DNA of 64,000 nucleotides from Pholis gunnellus (GCA_910591455.2 OU342826.1:10273724-10337723), one strand, 5' to 3'; positions 7,700-18,752 are shown, counted from the stretch's first letter. The notes: generated by a model not told the origin, from the letters alone. Made by a program: numbers and translations.

Positions 7700-9680
7700 A
7701 TGAAGTTACCGGGGGGCCTGCTGCTGCTGGAGCTGGGTCTGTACGCCAGCTGTTTCGTCTGTGGGATTATTACCGCCGCATCCATCACCATAGTGCAGGT
7801 GACTTTTCCCAGAAATTAAGCAACTCCATGTACTTCTTTTATCGCAATCCTCTTCCGGATAAACTCACTTTTTCAGTGCGTGTTGGTGCTCGAACGTTTC
7901 AAGTTCACCAAAAAGACAGCCAAAAAGAAAAATCTCTTTTGTGGCACCTATTTGTCTGTTTAATTCTATACTTAATGACATTTTTTTTAATTATTTGCGT
8001 TGTCTGTTCTAAAAAAAAAAGCCTAGCAGGCCACTTTTTATGCTCTCTCACATAAGAATTTTGATTTTTTTTTATTGATCAGTATTAGTATGGCCTATTG
8101 CGTATCGGTCACTGTCAAAATCAGAGCGCAATCAGGTAAATAACTCAAACAAAACATCACTTTCGTTTCTCGCGATTTCCTGTAAATGGTGAGTGTTGTT
8201 GGACACACCTCTTCGTGTTTACCTGTTCAACATCAGCTAAACATCACAACGTTTAGTACGTTTTCCCTCATCAAACACACTATAGTCCCTCAGAGAGAAT
8301 GAGGCTACAGACGCCCAGTATATATAAAGTCACTCATTTAGTTATTATTTAACTTCATTTAATTAGCTGAGCTCCTGTTACGCTGCTGGCTCTCTCTCAT
8401 CATGTGACCAGATGATCTTCATGCCCAATTATTCTCTCTACTTTTTTATAGAAGTCAGATGCTGCATTGTGTGTGTGTTCTGTTTTGTTTTGTTGTTGCA
8501 ATTCTACCAGTGATGAAGTTATTGAAACAATGTAATGAAAAAATGAGACTATTAGCCTATATGTAAATGGAGCCAAATTGAAATTTCTAAATAAAATCTC
8601 TTGTCTCTCAGGGTACCTTTGGAGGCCGGTGCATGCTGTATGGACTTGTCAACTACAATGCTACAGCCGGCCTTATCGGGATCCAGTCGCCCAGCTCCCC
8701 GTCTCTGTGCTACTTCGTGTCGGCCATATCGGTCACGGTAGCAGTGGTGTGTTTCTTGGTGTGTCTGTACTGGCTGTGCAGGTTGTGCACCAGCGGAGAA
8801 ATCAAAAGGTAGCAACATGTGTTTCACGAGCTATAAACTTACTTTATAGCTCTGTGATCATCTTGTTCTCCAACTTCACTGCTTAGCCCTGCGGGAGCTT
8901 ATGTTACACTTCTCTTCTCCACAGGGATCGCATGTGGATGAACCTGACTATAGCTGTGAGCAGCTTCTTCCTCTTCTTCCTGCTCATCACGGGGTGCGTG
9001 GTGAAGATCGGACGGGACTCGCTCTGCAACTCGGTCATACAGAGCGTTCCCAACATCGCCAGGTGACACACACACACACGCACACACTCTTTTACTTGGC
9101 ATATACCGACGGCTAACTGTATAACTTTTGAATCTAAATGGATGCTTAATAATTCATGATGGTTTTGAAGGAGTTGTGGCTGCTGAACTATCTCCTCTTA
9201 GCTACTGTTAACAGGACACACAAGATGCGTTAAAACTTAAATATCTTAACTTTCTAACATGTAATCTATTTCTGTCTCTCAAGCTGTGAGGAGGCCCAGA
9301 CCAGAAACTGGGTCAGCCCGATTAGGGGGGGACGATTCTACAACAGTCTATGCGAAGCCGAGGTCAGTGTTTGATTTAATGTCTTGAATGGATACTTGTA
9401 GCTTTTTGTATTATGTTGACAAAGTACCAGTCAACATACCCAATCTAGTGTGATTACGAACTACATGTAGAGGGTGTGTCTATTACTGACTGCTCTGAGT
9501 CAGATGAAAGAGCTTCATGTCCCTCCCGTGTGTCATGTGTTGTCTCCTCCCTGACTCCCCCCCCAGGCGGCAGTGTGGGTCAACTTCTTCTTCTGGCTCA
9601 TCATCGTGGTGCTCGTGATCGTCCAGAGGCCCCAGGGTTCAGGGTCAAAGGTGGGAGGGCGCCGGCGCCGCGGGCGGTAG
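7700..9680 (+). CDS. tmem179b: Transmembrane protein 179B
   Basis: Five exons with GT-AG junctions and consistent phase: 7700-7798, 8612-8808, 8925-9062, 9284-9362, 9567-9680; 208 aa against about 219 in human. Recognised by GGRCMLYG, SPSSPSLCYFVSAIS, GRDSLCNSVIQ and WVNFFFW, which parallel GRCPLYG, RPSAPSLCYFVAG, GTRSLCNSIIS and SWVNLVLW of TMEM179B. Four membrane segments at about 7-31, 63-86, 104-123 and 173-191; NAT at residue 49 in the first loop is a likely glycosylation site. The family is a small multi-pass membrane family of poorly known function. The start MKLPGGLLLLELGLYAS fits the family N-terminus. The last exon ends in an odd basic tail, KVGGRRRRGR; a GTGGGA after the SGSK codons could instead be a donor to an unseen exon. 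A (CA)n tract begins 3 bases inside intron 3. Confidence 0.9.
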
Positions 9681-10290
9681 TAGTTACAGTAGTTTGTGAT
9701 GATCTTAGTTTGCTTTAGGGTGTTGCGACACTAAGATTCAATAGAAGCATTGCACCTCGCCGAGGATGGGATTCGAACCCACGCGTGCACAGCACAATGG
9801 AATAGTAATCCATCTCAAGCCTCTGTTTGACGTCATGATCCAGACGCTTGACCTGCTGATATGTACGTGTATCCGTTTCCCACATCTACTCACAAACGCC
9901 ACGTCAGATGTCTGATTACTGGATCACACAGACGTGCATTTCTTCATTCAGATGGTGATTCTGTTTCCATCACCAGAAATGGAAGAGTGTTTTTTGTAGG
10001 CACGTGTTTTAGTTCATGAAGGATTTTGTATTTTTGATGTGCACGTGTCCTTTGTAAACAGGCAAAGAATCAACATGTTCCTCAAAAGCTTTTTATTCTT
10101 TTACCATTTCAGAAGTGTGTGCTTTGTGTTTCTACGATGTGCCCAGCAGTTTTACTCTCTTCATTTTGTCTCAAAGTGTTTGTCGTGTGATCTCATATAG
10201 TTCAGTTTAACAATGTGAAAAAAAGAAACAGTGTGTAAAGAAACACTTGCTATGTCTCGAAACATTATGTGACTATAATTCAGAGAGATT
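9681..10290 (+). other. 3' region of tmem179b
   Basis: No coding evidence. Presumably 3'UTR and downstream spacer; no convincing AATAAA near the stop was seen. It contains a tRNA-Ser relic at 9758-9816. Confidence 0.4.
9758..9816 (-). pseudogene. tRNA-Ser 3'-half relic
   Basis: On the minus strand ATGGA-TTACTAT-TCCAT forms an intact anticodon stem-loop, followed by a serine-type long variable arm (TGTGCTGTGCACG), a T arm with GGTTCGAATCC (intact B box) and the acceptor half CCTCGGCG. The parent looks like tRNA-Ser(GCT). The D arm and the 5' acceptor strand are missing upstream, so it cannot fold as a full tRNA. The anticodon position reads ACT. Confidence 0.7.
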
Positions 10291-10587
10291 TCTACTTGAC
10301 ACATGGTGCGCCACTTTTTAAACCAATAAACCAAAGAGTTAAAACACAATGAGTCAAATGTGCTTTCTCTTGATGCATCAGTGTTGAACTGTGTCTCCCT
10401 CTGCTGGTCCGTAACAAGTACTCACTTGTAGCTTTGGGATGTCTTGTTTCATGTGTGAATGGAGAATAGTTGTTACGGATTTATCGTTCAAACTGGAGCC
10501 ACAAACCACCAGGAAGCAAGGTTTCAATCACTTTGCCGTTTACTTTGGCCAGGACATTATTGTAATGTGATTGCGTCTGATTCCCAT
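10291..10587. repeat. 290-bp repeat, copy 2
   Basis: Same orientation as 6670-6957. It differs by a few substitutions and a short insertion (GTCAAAT) near its start. Here it is followed by unrelated sequence (TGGTTCTACAC), so the fusion to coiled-coil exon sequence at copy 1 is a secondary event. Confidence 0.8.
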
Positions 10588-11101
10588 GGTTCTACACAAA
10601 AGAAAGAAAGATTACAACATTTAATATATTCTAATCACAACAAAAATACTGTATTTATTCTGCCATCCCATCCAAGTTATGAACAGCAGGAATTAATGAC
10701 GAAACAAATTGTAGTTACAAGATCGGACAATATCAGCAAGCCCAAAAATAAAGTGAGCCCTTAAAACTATATCGGTATTATTGTTCAAAATAAAGATTAT
10801 GAATTTACATTAAGAAGACAATTTTTGCACTGGTATTGAATAATGGCATACTGTAACTGCATACCGTGAAATATAGAACAATTGTTTGGCCACCAGACTC
10901 AAGATATTTCTAAATAAACAACAAAAAACAATTTCATTTCTTATTTTATAACAGAACAAGGTACAAACTAGTGTGACCCGACAGGTCAAAATAAACAGCG
11001 TACTCCTGCTATTACAACATGACTCCTCTCTTTCCTTAACTGTCTAATCTCTGTGGATTAACTGACCTATCTTGAGCCCCGAGGTAGAAGACTAAATTCA
11101 T

Positions 11102-11103
<2 letters not shown>

Positions 11104-11183
<80 letters not shown>

Positions 11184-11189
11184 GAGAGG
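11104..11189. repeat. (GA)n microsatellite
   Basis: About 37 uninterrupted GA units, then one T interruption and a further short run. It lies at the probable 5' flank of the small coiled-coil gene. Confidence 0.95.
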
Positions 11190-11199
11190 GGACAAAGAA

Positions 11200-11466
11200 G
11201 AGACGGATGCCAACGGAGAACGGAAAGTGACAATAGAAGAATATCGGGAAGACACAGCAGCACTCTGATCAAGGAGCTTCACCGGTTCTGTGAATCAATT
11301 TCCAACAGACACTTCCACCATCGTCACCTAAAGCCCCTATACTGTCTGCGTCTGAAAAGGACAACTGAGAGGCGAGGGAAGTCTGGAGAACGTTGAGGAC
11401 TTTCTCACACTCGAGTCTCAGAAGAAAACCACAAAGCTTGTGATTAATTTGACTTTGAAGTGTCTG
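11200..11466 (+). other. Probable 5'UTR exon of the coiled-coil gene
   Basis: Ends with GTGTCTG followed by GTAAGA, a consensus donor, 399 bases before the acceptor at 11864-11865. There is no long frame. The exon start is unknown; the GA repeat lies just upstream. Confidence 0.45.
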
Positions 11467-11868
11467 GTAAGACCTTTTCCCATCCTGTTATATTGGGCTA
11501 TTGATCGGAAAAATAATCTGTGTAGATACAAAAGAAGAAGAAAAAACAGTGAAAAACTGATAGAGACTGATGGTAGGATAGGGACAAGAGCAGTGGCCAC
11601 TGTAGACTGAGCTAAGCCGTGATAAGCCTCTTTAAGCTACTTCACTCTCTACAGATCAAATGTTCTGTTTAAAACCTGGTGATCAGTGCTGGACTTCTGA
11701 CTGCGAGCTATTGGCAGGATAGCTGTAGTTTACAGCCAAGTAATACAAACATGTATTTAAGTCTGTTTTCAAGCATCTGACTGCTTAAAAGTCCTTGAGC
11801 TAATCCTTGTATGACGTCCAGTTCCTGTTTTGACCTCTGACCTCCATCCCTCTACCTCTGTCCAGAAC

Positions 11869-12141
11869 ATGTCTCTCAATCAGTGTGAATCCGTGGCGGT
11901 GAGCGTGGAGTCACTCCTGAACGACGCCAAGAGGATGCAGCTGCAGTGCCGCGAACGCAGCGAGCAGCTCTCGATGGCCGCCACGCAGCTGAGGGTGGAG
12001 TCGGCCGCCCTGAGGGAGCAGTGCGAGTCCGCACAGCTCGACATGGCCCACATCCGCCGGCAGCTGGACGACCTGATGGACACCAAATCGGCCTTCGAAG
12101 CCAGGGAGAGGCAGGCGCGCAAACTCAGCAGGCACCTGTGA
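11869..12141 (+). CDS. Small coiled-coil protein, 90 aa, family not recognised
   Basis: The ATG at 11869 lies 3 bases after a strong acceptor (pyrimidine-rich CCATCCCTCTACCTCTGTCCAG ending 11865 in part), so translation starts at the beginning of exon 2; a candidate 5'UTR exon ends at 11466 with donor GTAAGA. An upstream in-frame ATG at 11830 is probably intronic. The protein is highly charged, alpha-helical throughout and ends ARERQARKLSRHL; heptad-spaced leucines and methionines predict a coiled coil over about residues 10-85. There is no membrane segment, signal peptide or catalytic motif. A polyA signal AATAAA is at 12436-12441. Length and composition suggest a small scaffold or complex subunit, but I cannot name it. 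A 3' fragment is duplicated at 6957-7280 on the other side of tmem179b. Confidence 0.75.
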   Translation: MSLNQCESVAVSVESLLNDAKRMQLQCRERSEQLSMAATQLRVESAALREQCESAQLDMAHIRRQLDDLMDTKSAFEARERQARKLSRHL

Positions 12142-12435
12142 GGACACGAGGAAGAGGGGGGACGGGTGGTGACGTCATGAACTGGTATGCAGGCTCCCAT
12201 TGAAACCGCTGGATGAGGGGAGAGGAAGAGAAAAAGGCTTCGGGAGGAAACGAGAAGAGAGAGTTTATAGTTAGAGTTGTAGTTCCCAGAATGTAGTTAC
12301 TTTTTGCTTTTGTCGGAGCAATGGAAGGAAAAAAAAGCACTTTATCGATATTATTCTTTGCTGCTTGTGAAACAGATACACGTGTGAATATGCACAATAA
12401 TGTAATCCCTCTCCTCTTTCTCCCCTTTAATGTCA

Positions 12436-12441
12436 AATAAA
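12436..12441 (+). terminator. Polyadenylation signal of the coiled-coil gene
   Basis: AATAAA followed within 25 bases by a T/GT-rich stretch (CATCTTGTCTCTTGC), 295 bases after the stop codon. Confidence 0.7.
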
Positions 12442-12464
12442 CCACGTCCAAATACATCTTGTCT

Positions 12465-13370
12465 CTTGCTATTCTGCAGCATACGTTTTCCTCATTAGGC
12501 TCGATTCCTCACTTTTTTTCCCCACTTAATGTTAACTCAACCATCTCACAGTGTGTGTGAGGTAAGTGGCTCAAAGTTCATAAAGAGCAACCAATGTCTG
12601 TCCCACATTTAATCAGTTATACCTGAATGAACAGGGCTGTTCTCATGGAAGCGGGGCGCCAGAAACGGAGTGCTAGCTAGCTTTAGCAGTTATAATGAGA
12701 CACGAAGGGAGCTAATAGCAACGCTATAGATGAAAGTACATTGTTTTTACTTAGAATAAAAAGGTCGAGCAGAGATCATTTTAGCGTGTCTACTGAGCCA
12801 CACTCCAGTTTAGTAAATATCGGTAATGTACCTGTAAGCTGGTTCACCAACTAAAACTAAAAGAGCGCGCGGAAGAGCACAGACGCGCAAATAGCCAATT
12901 CCAAGGCTTTCTTTTACACGTTAAAAGAATTCATACATAACGTTACCTACTAATAAAACAAACACGATACATTGTGTCTGGTGAGACCGCGAAGTAACAG
13001 AGTAGGGGATGTATCCTAACACCATCCTAGGGTGAAGGGAAGGAATAATAACATCTCATGAAAAACGTGATCATGCATTTAAAAAAGTATAAGGACCCGG
13101 TATAGAAATTCTAATTTACAGCACAGTCACATTGCATGTCTTTTAACTGTTTATGAGCCAGTGCAGCCTGGACCTTACTGTAGTTCGCCAGTATTTTGTG
13201 ATGACATGGTATGACTAAAGGTTTGTCTAATTGTGTCAAATATTTTTGAGCTTTTTTTCCCCTGTTGCCTCTGTTTGGGTTTCTCCTCTCGTCCTGTTTG
13301 TCTCTGTTTTCCTCTTAAGTAGCCGTCCTACTACCATCTCAGCAATGAAATAACATAATGCTCAAACAGT
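12465..13370. other. Intergenic, nothing recognised
   Basis: Low-complexity-free spacer between the coiled-coil gene and the zinc-finger relic. I see no coding frame, RNA gene or named repeat. Confidence 0.5.
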
Positions 13371-13371
13371 A

Positions 13372-14035
13372 AAGAAGCCGTACCAATGTGACCGTTGGGG
13401 GAACAGTCTTAGCCTCGTGCTGCAGCAGAGAACACAACAGCGTCCACAAGGGGGAGAAACCCTACAACTGCAGCTTCCGCAAGAAGAGCTCCAGCCAGCT
13501 GTCTGAACTGAAGCCACACCAGTTCTCTCAGAAAAGAGAGAAACCATACCAATGCAACCGGTGTGAGAAAGGCTCTCCAGTCGTGTCACCTGGTAGAACA
13601 GCAGCAAACTCACTATTAAGAAGAAGGAGAATAATTACTTGATTAATCACCTTGGGGGAAATTAAGACAGGCCTCACCTGTACATGCAGCCAGTGTGGGA
13701 AGTGCTTCTGCAGAGACAACGGTCTCGCAAGCGACCAGACCAACAGGAGTCATATCACTGGAGTCAAACCAGCGGAGGACCGCAGCCAAAGCTTCACTTT
13801 GCAGGCAGAGTTGAAATGCCACTGATGTGTTGGTGTGCGGCAGAGAAACCGTACAGATGCAATAAGGGTGGCAAACGCCCCATGTGGGTTACAAACACTG
13901 TAACACTGTGGGCTCTGCTGGAAGAGCTTCATCACGGATGTCTCAGGACGCATCAAATAATTCACACACGAGAGAAACCATACCAAGAACCATCTCCGCA
14001 CACTCACTGTACAGAAAACCCTGCTGCCACTTGAT
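13372..14035 (+). pseudogene. Decayed C2H2 zinc-finger gene
   Basis: Linker and finger fragments occur in order but in different frames: KKPYQCDRWG, HKGEKPYNCSFRKKSSSQLS, KREKPYQCNRCEKG, CSQCGKCFCRDNGLASD, AEKPYRCNKGGKRP and HTREKPYQEP. TGEKPY-type linkers mark tandem C2H2 arrays. Several second cysteines and most histidine pairs are lost, and there are stops and frame changes. It has the features of a dead member of a zinc-finger cluster; no KRAB or BTB exon is nearby. Confidence 0.8.
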
Positions 14036-14039
14036 GTGC

Positions 14040-16110
14040 CTGAAGACCTTCAAGTGGTGAGGAGGAGTCTTTTTTTTCCTGCAGATATACTATTCTACTG
14101 TATGATGTAAATGAAAGTTAATGATAAATTAACAGAATTCCGGTTCATTTATTTTGTTTCACATTAATTAATGCTTGAAACCAATTCGTAGTCCTTGTCT
14201 ATCCACATTTTCCTGTCAGCTTATGAAGAAGTGCATGTCAGGAGTTGAGATTCTCCCCCAGTGCTGTGGCTAGCTATGACATGTGACATTATGACATAGC
14301 TAGTCATAGTGTGCCTGTTAAAACCTACAATAAAACAATTTGGGCCACATTAGGGGCAGCAGAAATAAGTTGTAAACACACTTTTTTAGCAAACAATTGT
14401 CTTGTTACACATCTGGCAGACATGGAGCAATAGTGGTATTCATTTGGAGGCGTGTTTCTCGCTACCTGATGACTGTAAGTCCAGTATTTTGGCCGAATAA
14501 AAAGTCGGTAAGAGCGGTGAGAGTTAAGCAAAGCAGTGAGTGTTCATGTGGAGTATTTGACAGGGGTGGAAGTTTACGAAATAAAATGTACTCTCGATAT
14601 TCTAACAAAGTCGTTATTTTGTCTACTCGTAGGTTTCATTTAAGATTTTTTAAAAATCGGTAATTCTATTTAAGTTTGGTACCTAAGTGCATTTCAAGTA
14701 GCATCAGAGTAAAAACAAAAGTCACATGAAAAAGCCATGCTGAAACGCGGTACTGAGGTGCTACAGCCGCATACGGATGAATCAGCGGCTGCAGTCGAGA
14801 AGAAGCTGCTGGTGTGTCTGCAGCCTCAAGAGGGCAGAGCTTCCATTAAGGTGAAACTATGCACTCGGCTGACATTGTAATGTTCTGTGTACGTTCCCTG
14901 TGTAAGTTCGGGGGGTGGTAGGGGTGAAGGAGAGTTTAAAGAGGAGATGTCACCTGACCTTCTTATATACATCTACACACCTGACATATTGCTCATATGA
15001 TAGGGTAGAACCTACAGTCTATGGGTCCAAAGGACTGATTCATGTCACTGAAGGCATCTGCAGGGAGATTGTCACAGTAGCCTGCTTTGTGGGTGAGAAA
15101 TAATTAAATTAGAGTACCTAGACAGCACCTGAGCAGACACCATTCATGTCCAGCGCCATCTGTTGTAACCCTCCAACATCGCAGCTCCAGTTACTGCACT
15201 GCGCATGTGTCGTACGCCACAGCGCCACACAACTATGTATCCCTCCAGTGACGTGTGTGTGTGTGTGTGTGTGTGTGAGGGGGGGGGGGGGGGCCTTGCT
15301 GTTTTTTTAAGGATGGTCCCTGATGTCACTATAGATTCTCATTTAGTTGGAAACGGTTTGAACTGGGACAGAGAAACTGGGACTGGTTATAACAGGACCA
15401 CAGAGGCTGAGTGGACTGGTTATGTGTACTTATAATGAACGAGCAGAGAACCTGGACCAGATTGAGGAGCACGGGACTCACAGAACAACATCCAGACCGG
15501 TGAGTAGCCTACAACAACACCCTGAATCCCTCCAGATAACCAGCACACACTGCACTCTCTTTTTCACCAGAACAAAGGAGGATTTCTCCCTTTCTGTCAG
15601 ACTTCAGGTCTTTTCTTCAAATTTTGGAAATTATTCCTCCATAACATTTCTGTAGTTTTGACATTGTGTTAGAAGACTGGGGTTATGTTCACACATCTTT
15701 CAGAGTCCAATCACTCACTGTGGTTGGGTACTTTGCATCTGTATACGTTTCTTTTTTTAGTGCCAGCTATGTTTCTGGTTTGTGTGGTGAGTGGGTGACA
15801 CCATTCCAGTAAGTGATGTACTTGTGTGAAGTTATAATTAGGTTAGGTCTAATCTAATCTGATAGTATAACTGCCCTGAGGCAGGCGAGAGGTCCACCAG
15901 ACTCAGGACCATTCTGCTGAGCGGACTCCTATATAATATATATATAGTGTGATTTTAAAATAAATTAAAGAAGTTCAAAACATATTTTTAGGTCGGTGAT
16001 GACGTCAGTAATTGTAAAATCCTGGCAGTGGTCCCGTTTTTACAGTCTCCAAACCTGGAGCAGGAATCGATTGCAAGAACGAGCGAAACCTTGTGTCACA
16101 AAAGATTACA
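14040..16110. other. Intergenic, repeat-like patches
   Basis: 14340-14520 (CATTTGGAGGCGTGTTTCTC, GACTGTAAGTCCAGTATTTT) and 14570-14720 (GGTGGAAGTTTACGAAAT ... AAGTGCATTTCAAGTAGCAT) look like fragments of dispersed fish repeats. A (GT)n plus 15-G run lies at 15254-15293. A lone exon-like segment is at 15435-15499. There is no supported gene. Confidence 0.4.
15435..15499 (+). other. Lone exon-like segment
   Basis: ATG followed by 21 open codons (MNEQRTWTRLRSTGLTEQHP...) and a good donor, GTGAGT, at 15500. No partner exon or homologous domain was found downstream before brms1. It may be chance or a remnant of an inserted gene fragment. Confidence 0.15.
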
Positions 16111-16112
16111 AG

Positions 16113-16118
16113 TTTAAT
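16113..16118 (-). terminator. Candidate polyadenylation signal of brms1
   Basis: ATTAAA on the minus strand about 250 bases after the brms1 stop; no canonical AATAAA is closer. Weak evidence. Confidence 0.25.
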
Positions 16119-16365
16119 TACCGTTATAAATCATTCTATAAATACATGGTTGTCACATCATTAAGAACTTATTTTAAATAGCAATAGATAACAAACAAGC
16201 AGTCGGGTGGGTGGTTGGTCGCTGAGGGTCAAAAGCGTGGAAGATAACAACACAACCATCTTCTGGGTCTTGAGGAGACAACACCGTTAGTGGACGAAGC
16301 TGGGAATGTTGTGAGTGTGAAGTTTGGTTTTTTTGCCGCTGGTCTTCAGTTAGATCCTCCTGTTA

Positions 16366-18752
16366 TCACCGTTCTGAAAGACAAAATGAGAAGGGCTTAC
16401 AGGAAGAAGAAAAAAATGGAGTTTGTATATTTATGCAAATAGGTGACGGGCACACTCACTTTCAACTTTCTTCTTTAATGGTGACAGTGCTGCTTTGGCC
16501 TGAAAAACACACAGAGACAAATTTACCATAATATATATGTAACTATGACACATTTAGCTGGTTACTTGTGGTGTACGAGTGTATGTAGCGTTGACTTGGG
16601 GGAATTTATTCACCTTAATTGAGTGTAATTTCAGTATTGACACTCAATTAAGGTGAAGAAAAGCGGGAGCTGAAATAGCTTCTCACGTTTTACCTTCTTG
16701 ATGGCGGTCCAGTCTTCAAGGATGTCGATGTCTCTCAACATGTAGACGATGAACGGCCCTGTGAGACAGAGAGGGAGTCGAGTTGAACCGTCTGTCCGCA
16801 GGAGGCGAATAGACTAAAACATACTGCTTGTGTCAGAATAAAAGCTAACGGGAGAACGATGAGGTCGGCAGGTGACGAATAAATCGGAAAAGGTGAAGTT
16901 TTACCTGAAACCAGAGCTACTTTCTTTGTCCTCTCCGACCCACTCAGCAGGTTCTTCCTTTTACACTTCTTGCCCCTCACCTCATCACTCCACTCTGGAA
17001 TGAGAAAATACATCTTTCATTGCATCCCACTGTTTTTATTCATTTGTGATTATTATCTCGTAACTTTGCAGAATGTCTGTAACCACAGTTCTAATGTTTT
17101 GCAAGAGATCAACAGTGTTTTGTCCAAACATTAGTAATGGCAGTTAAAGTATACGGTCGATTTTTCTTCTCTAAATCAACAAGACTGATACTGAGGAGGA
17201 CATTTTTCGCCCGTACCTGAGGTGAGGTCTATATTCTGTCTGTCCTCGTCCAGTCTTCTTATCTTCTCCAGCAGTTCGGTCTTCATGGCATCAAACAGCA
17301 GCGTCCGCTCACTCTGTAACCCGCAGGCAGAAATCCATACACAGTTTTTAGGTTTGCAGTGGTTTTCTCCAATAGCATTGTGCGAGTGTCCGTGTGCAGT
17401 ATGTTGTGTAGTTGTGTGTGTGTGTGTTTTACCTCCAGGTGCTGCTTTGCTCCTTGTTGTTCACACTCGTACTTGTGTTGGATCACCTGGAGACACAGCT
17501 CTCTGTACACTCCTGCAGTTAAAGAGTGGGGCGACTTTTAGATTATTTTGTTATTATTATTATCATGTTTGACTGCAAGTCAATCTTTTAAACTACCTTT
17601 ATGTTACTAGCTGTAATTTAACACCCACTCACTTATAAAGCAAAGATTTCAAGCTGCCCAACACAGACCGCTTCCTATTGAACACAGCTAAAGGAACTGT
17701 ACATTGGCAGAATAGGAAACTTAACAACAAGACATTGTTTTATGTGTAGAAGTAAGACATTCCCTACGAAAGACGTTAAAGATAGTTTATGCCACATTCA
17801 CCCTTCAATCTGTAGATTATATTTTAGCCCGGTGGGTCCTCCTAACTCCCTTCACTCTGCTACAGAGATGAATGTTTGTTGAACAGCCCCACCCAGTGGC
17901 CAGGTGTTGTATCATGCTATTTGAGACATTGAGGAAAAAGTTGTTTTAAAACTTTCATGCCAAGAAAGCCACATTGAATTAAATGAAGAAAACTCATATC
18001 TACACCCTACACACGATTATCTCTGCTGGAAAACACATGCTAATTGTGCCGCGTGTCCTAATTTTGGCGCATCCTTGTGTGTTTTAACTTACCAGCCACT
18101 TGTGTTCGTATCTGCATGCTTTCCTGGAGTGCGACCAGTGGCTCTCTGTATTCTCCAGCCTTCCCTGTCAGCACCTCGTCCAGCTTCACTTTCACCTGGT
18201 TCTGCCGCTCCCGAAACAACCTGCAATCACACGGTGAAGTCAGTCTTCCCTTCTTTCTTTCTTTTCTTCTTCCATTCTTCTAATGATTGAGATTATTTCA
18301 AATCACACCAGTGGGGACACCGTGTCAAGTTTCTTCACCCTTCCTGTTTCCACTCACTTGTCTTTCAGCTCTTGAAATTGTTTTTCCAGATCCAGCATCT
18401 CATCCAGACATTCTCCTCTCCTCCGCTCACAGTCTTCATCATCCATCTCTTCAGAGGACAGGGAGAGAGACAGAAATGGTGAAAAAACAAAAGTGACATT
18501 TCCTTCAAATCGGACAACATTTCACTTGGCTTTACCTGAACTCTCCTCTTCCTCCTCCTCTTCCTCATCTTCACTATCGTCCAAGTCGCTGTCCCGCTCC
18601 TCTGCGCTGTCCTCCATGGTGTCCTCTCCTCTTCCACCTCCTCTGTCATCCTCTCGCGGTTGCGCCACCTCTCCGTTGGCCTCGGGGAGTTGCGACTCTC
18701 CTTCTGCCTCCATCTCCTCCTCCGGCTCCCTCACATGGGGTTGGGCGGGCAT
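16366..18752 (-). CDS. brms1: Breast cancer metastasis suppressor 1 orthologue (Sin3-HDAC subunit)
   Basis: Nine coding exons on the minus strand, all GT-AG with matching phases: 18752-18536, 18448-18358, 18220-18093, 17512-17433, 17313-17217, 16994-16905, 16758-16694, 16499-16460, 16373-16366; 271 aa (human 246). Begins MPAQPHVREPEEEMEAEGES. An acidic block (DLDDSEDEEEEEEEES, about 55-70) precedes EMDDEDCERRRGECLDEMLD and a coiled-coil Sds3-like domain; IQHKYECEQQGAKQHLE, RRLDEDRQNIDLTSEWSD and DIDILEDWTAIKK match BRMS1 segments. The basic cluster KKCKRK (213-218) is a likely nuclear localisation signal. BRMS1 joins Sin3-HDAC corepressor complexes in the nucleus and dampens transcription, including NF-kB targets. 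It ends SPLKKKVEKR without the long tail of BRMS1L, so brms1 rather than brms1l. The last coding exon supplies only 8 bases. An acceptor at 18756 shows that a 5'UTR exon precedes the start. Confidence 0.95.
16609..16657. repeat. 18-bp perfect hairpin in brms1 intron 7
   Basis: 16609-16626 (TTCACCTTAATTGAGTGT) is the exact reverse complement of 16640-16657, with a 13-nt loop. The host intron is only 194 bases. Confidence 0.9.

Noticed and set aside
7609..8055. 148-codon frame on plus strand over tmem179b exon 1
   Set aside because: It overlaps tmem179b in the wrong frame and runs into intron; the ATG at 7700 in the other frame gives the family N-terminus and a correct donor.
8107..8132. Short similarity to the reverse complement of about 180-208 (CACTGTCAAAATC...GCGCAA)
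   Set aside because: Only about 25 bases match and the flanks do not extend it, so it is too little to call a repeat family.
9741..9850. A complete functional tRNA-Ser gene
   Set aside because: The sequence where the D arm and 5' acceptor strand should be does not pair or match; only the 3' half is present.
16609..16657. The brms1 intron hairpin as a microRNA precursor
   Set aside because: An 18-bp stem is too short for a pre-miRNA, and flanks do not extend the pairing.
16366..18752. brms1l as identity of the minus-strand corepressor gene
   Set aside because: The product ends shortly after the KKAKAALSP segment and lacks the long BRMS1L C-terminal extension.
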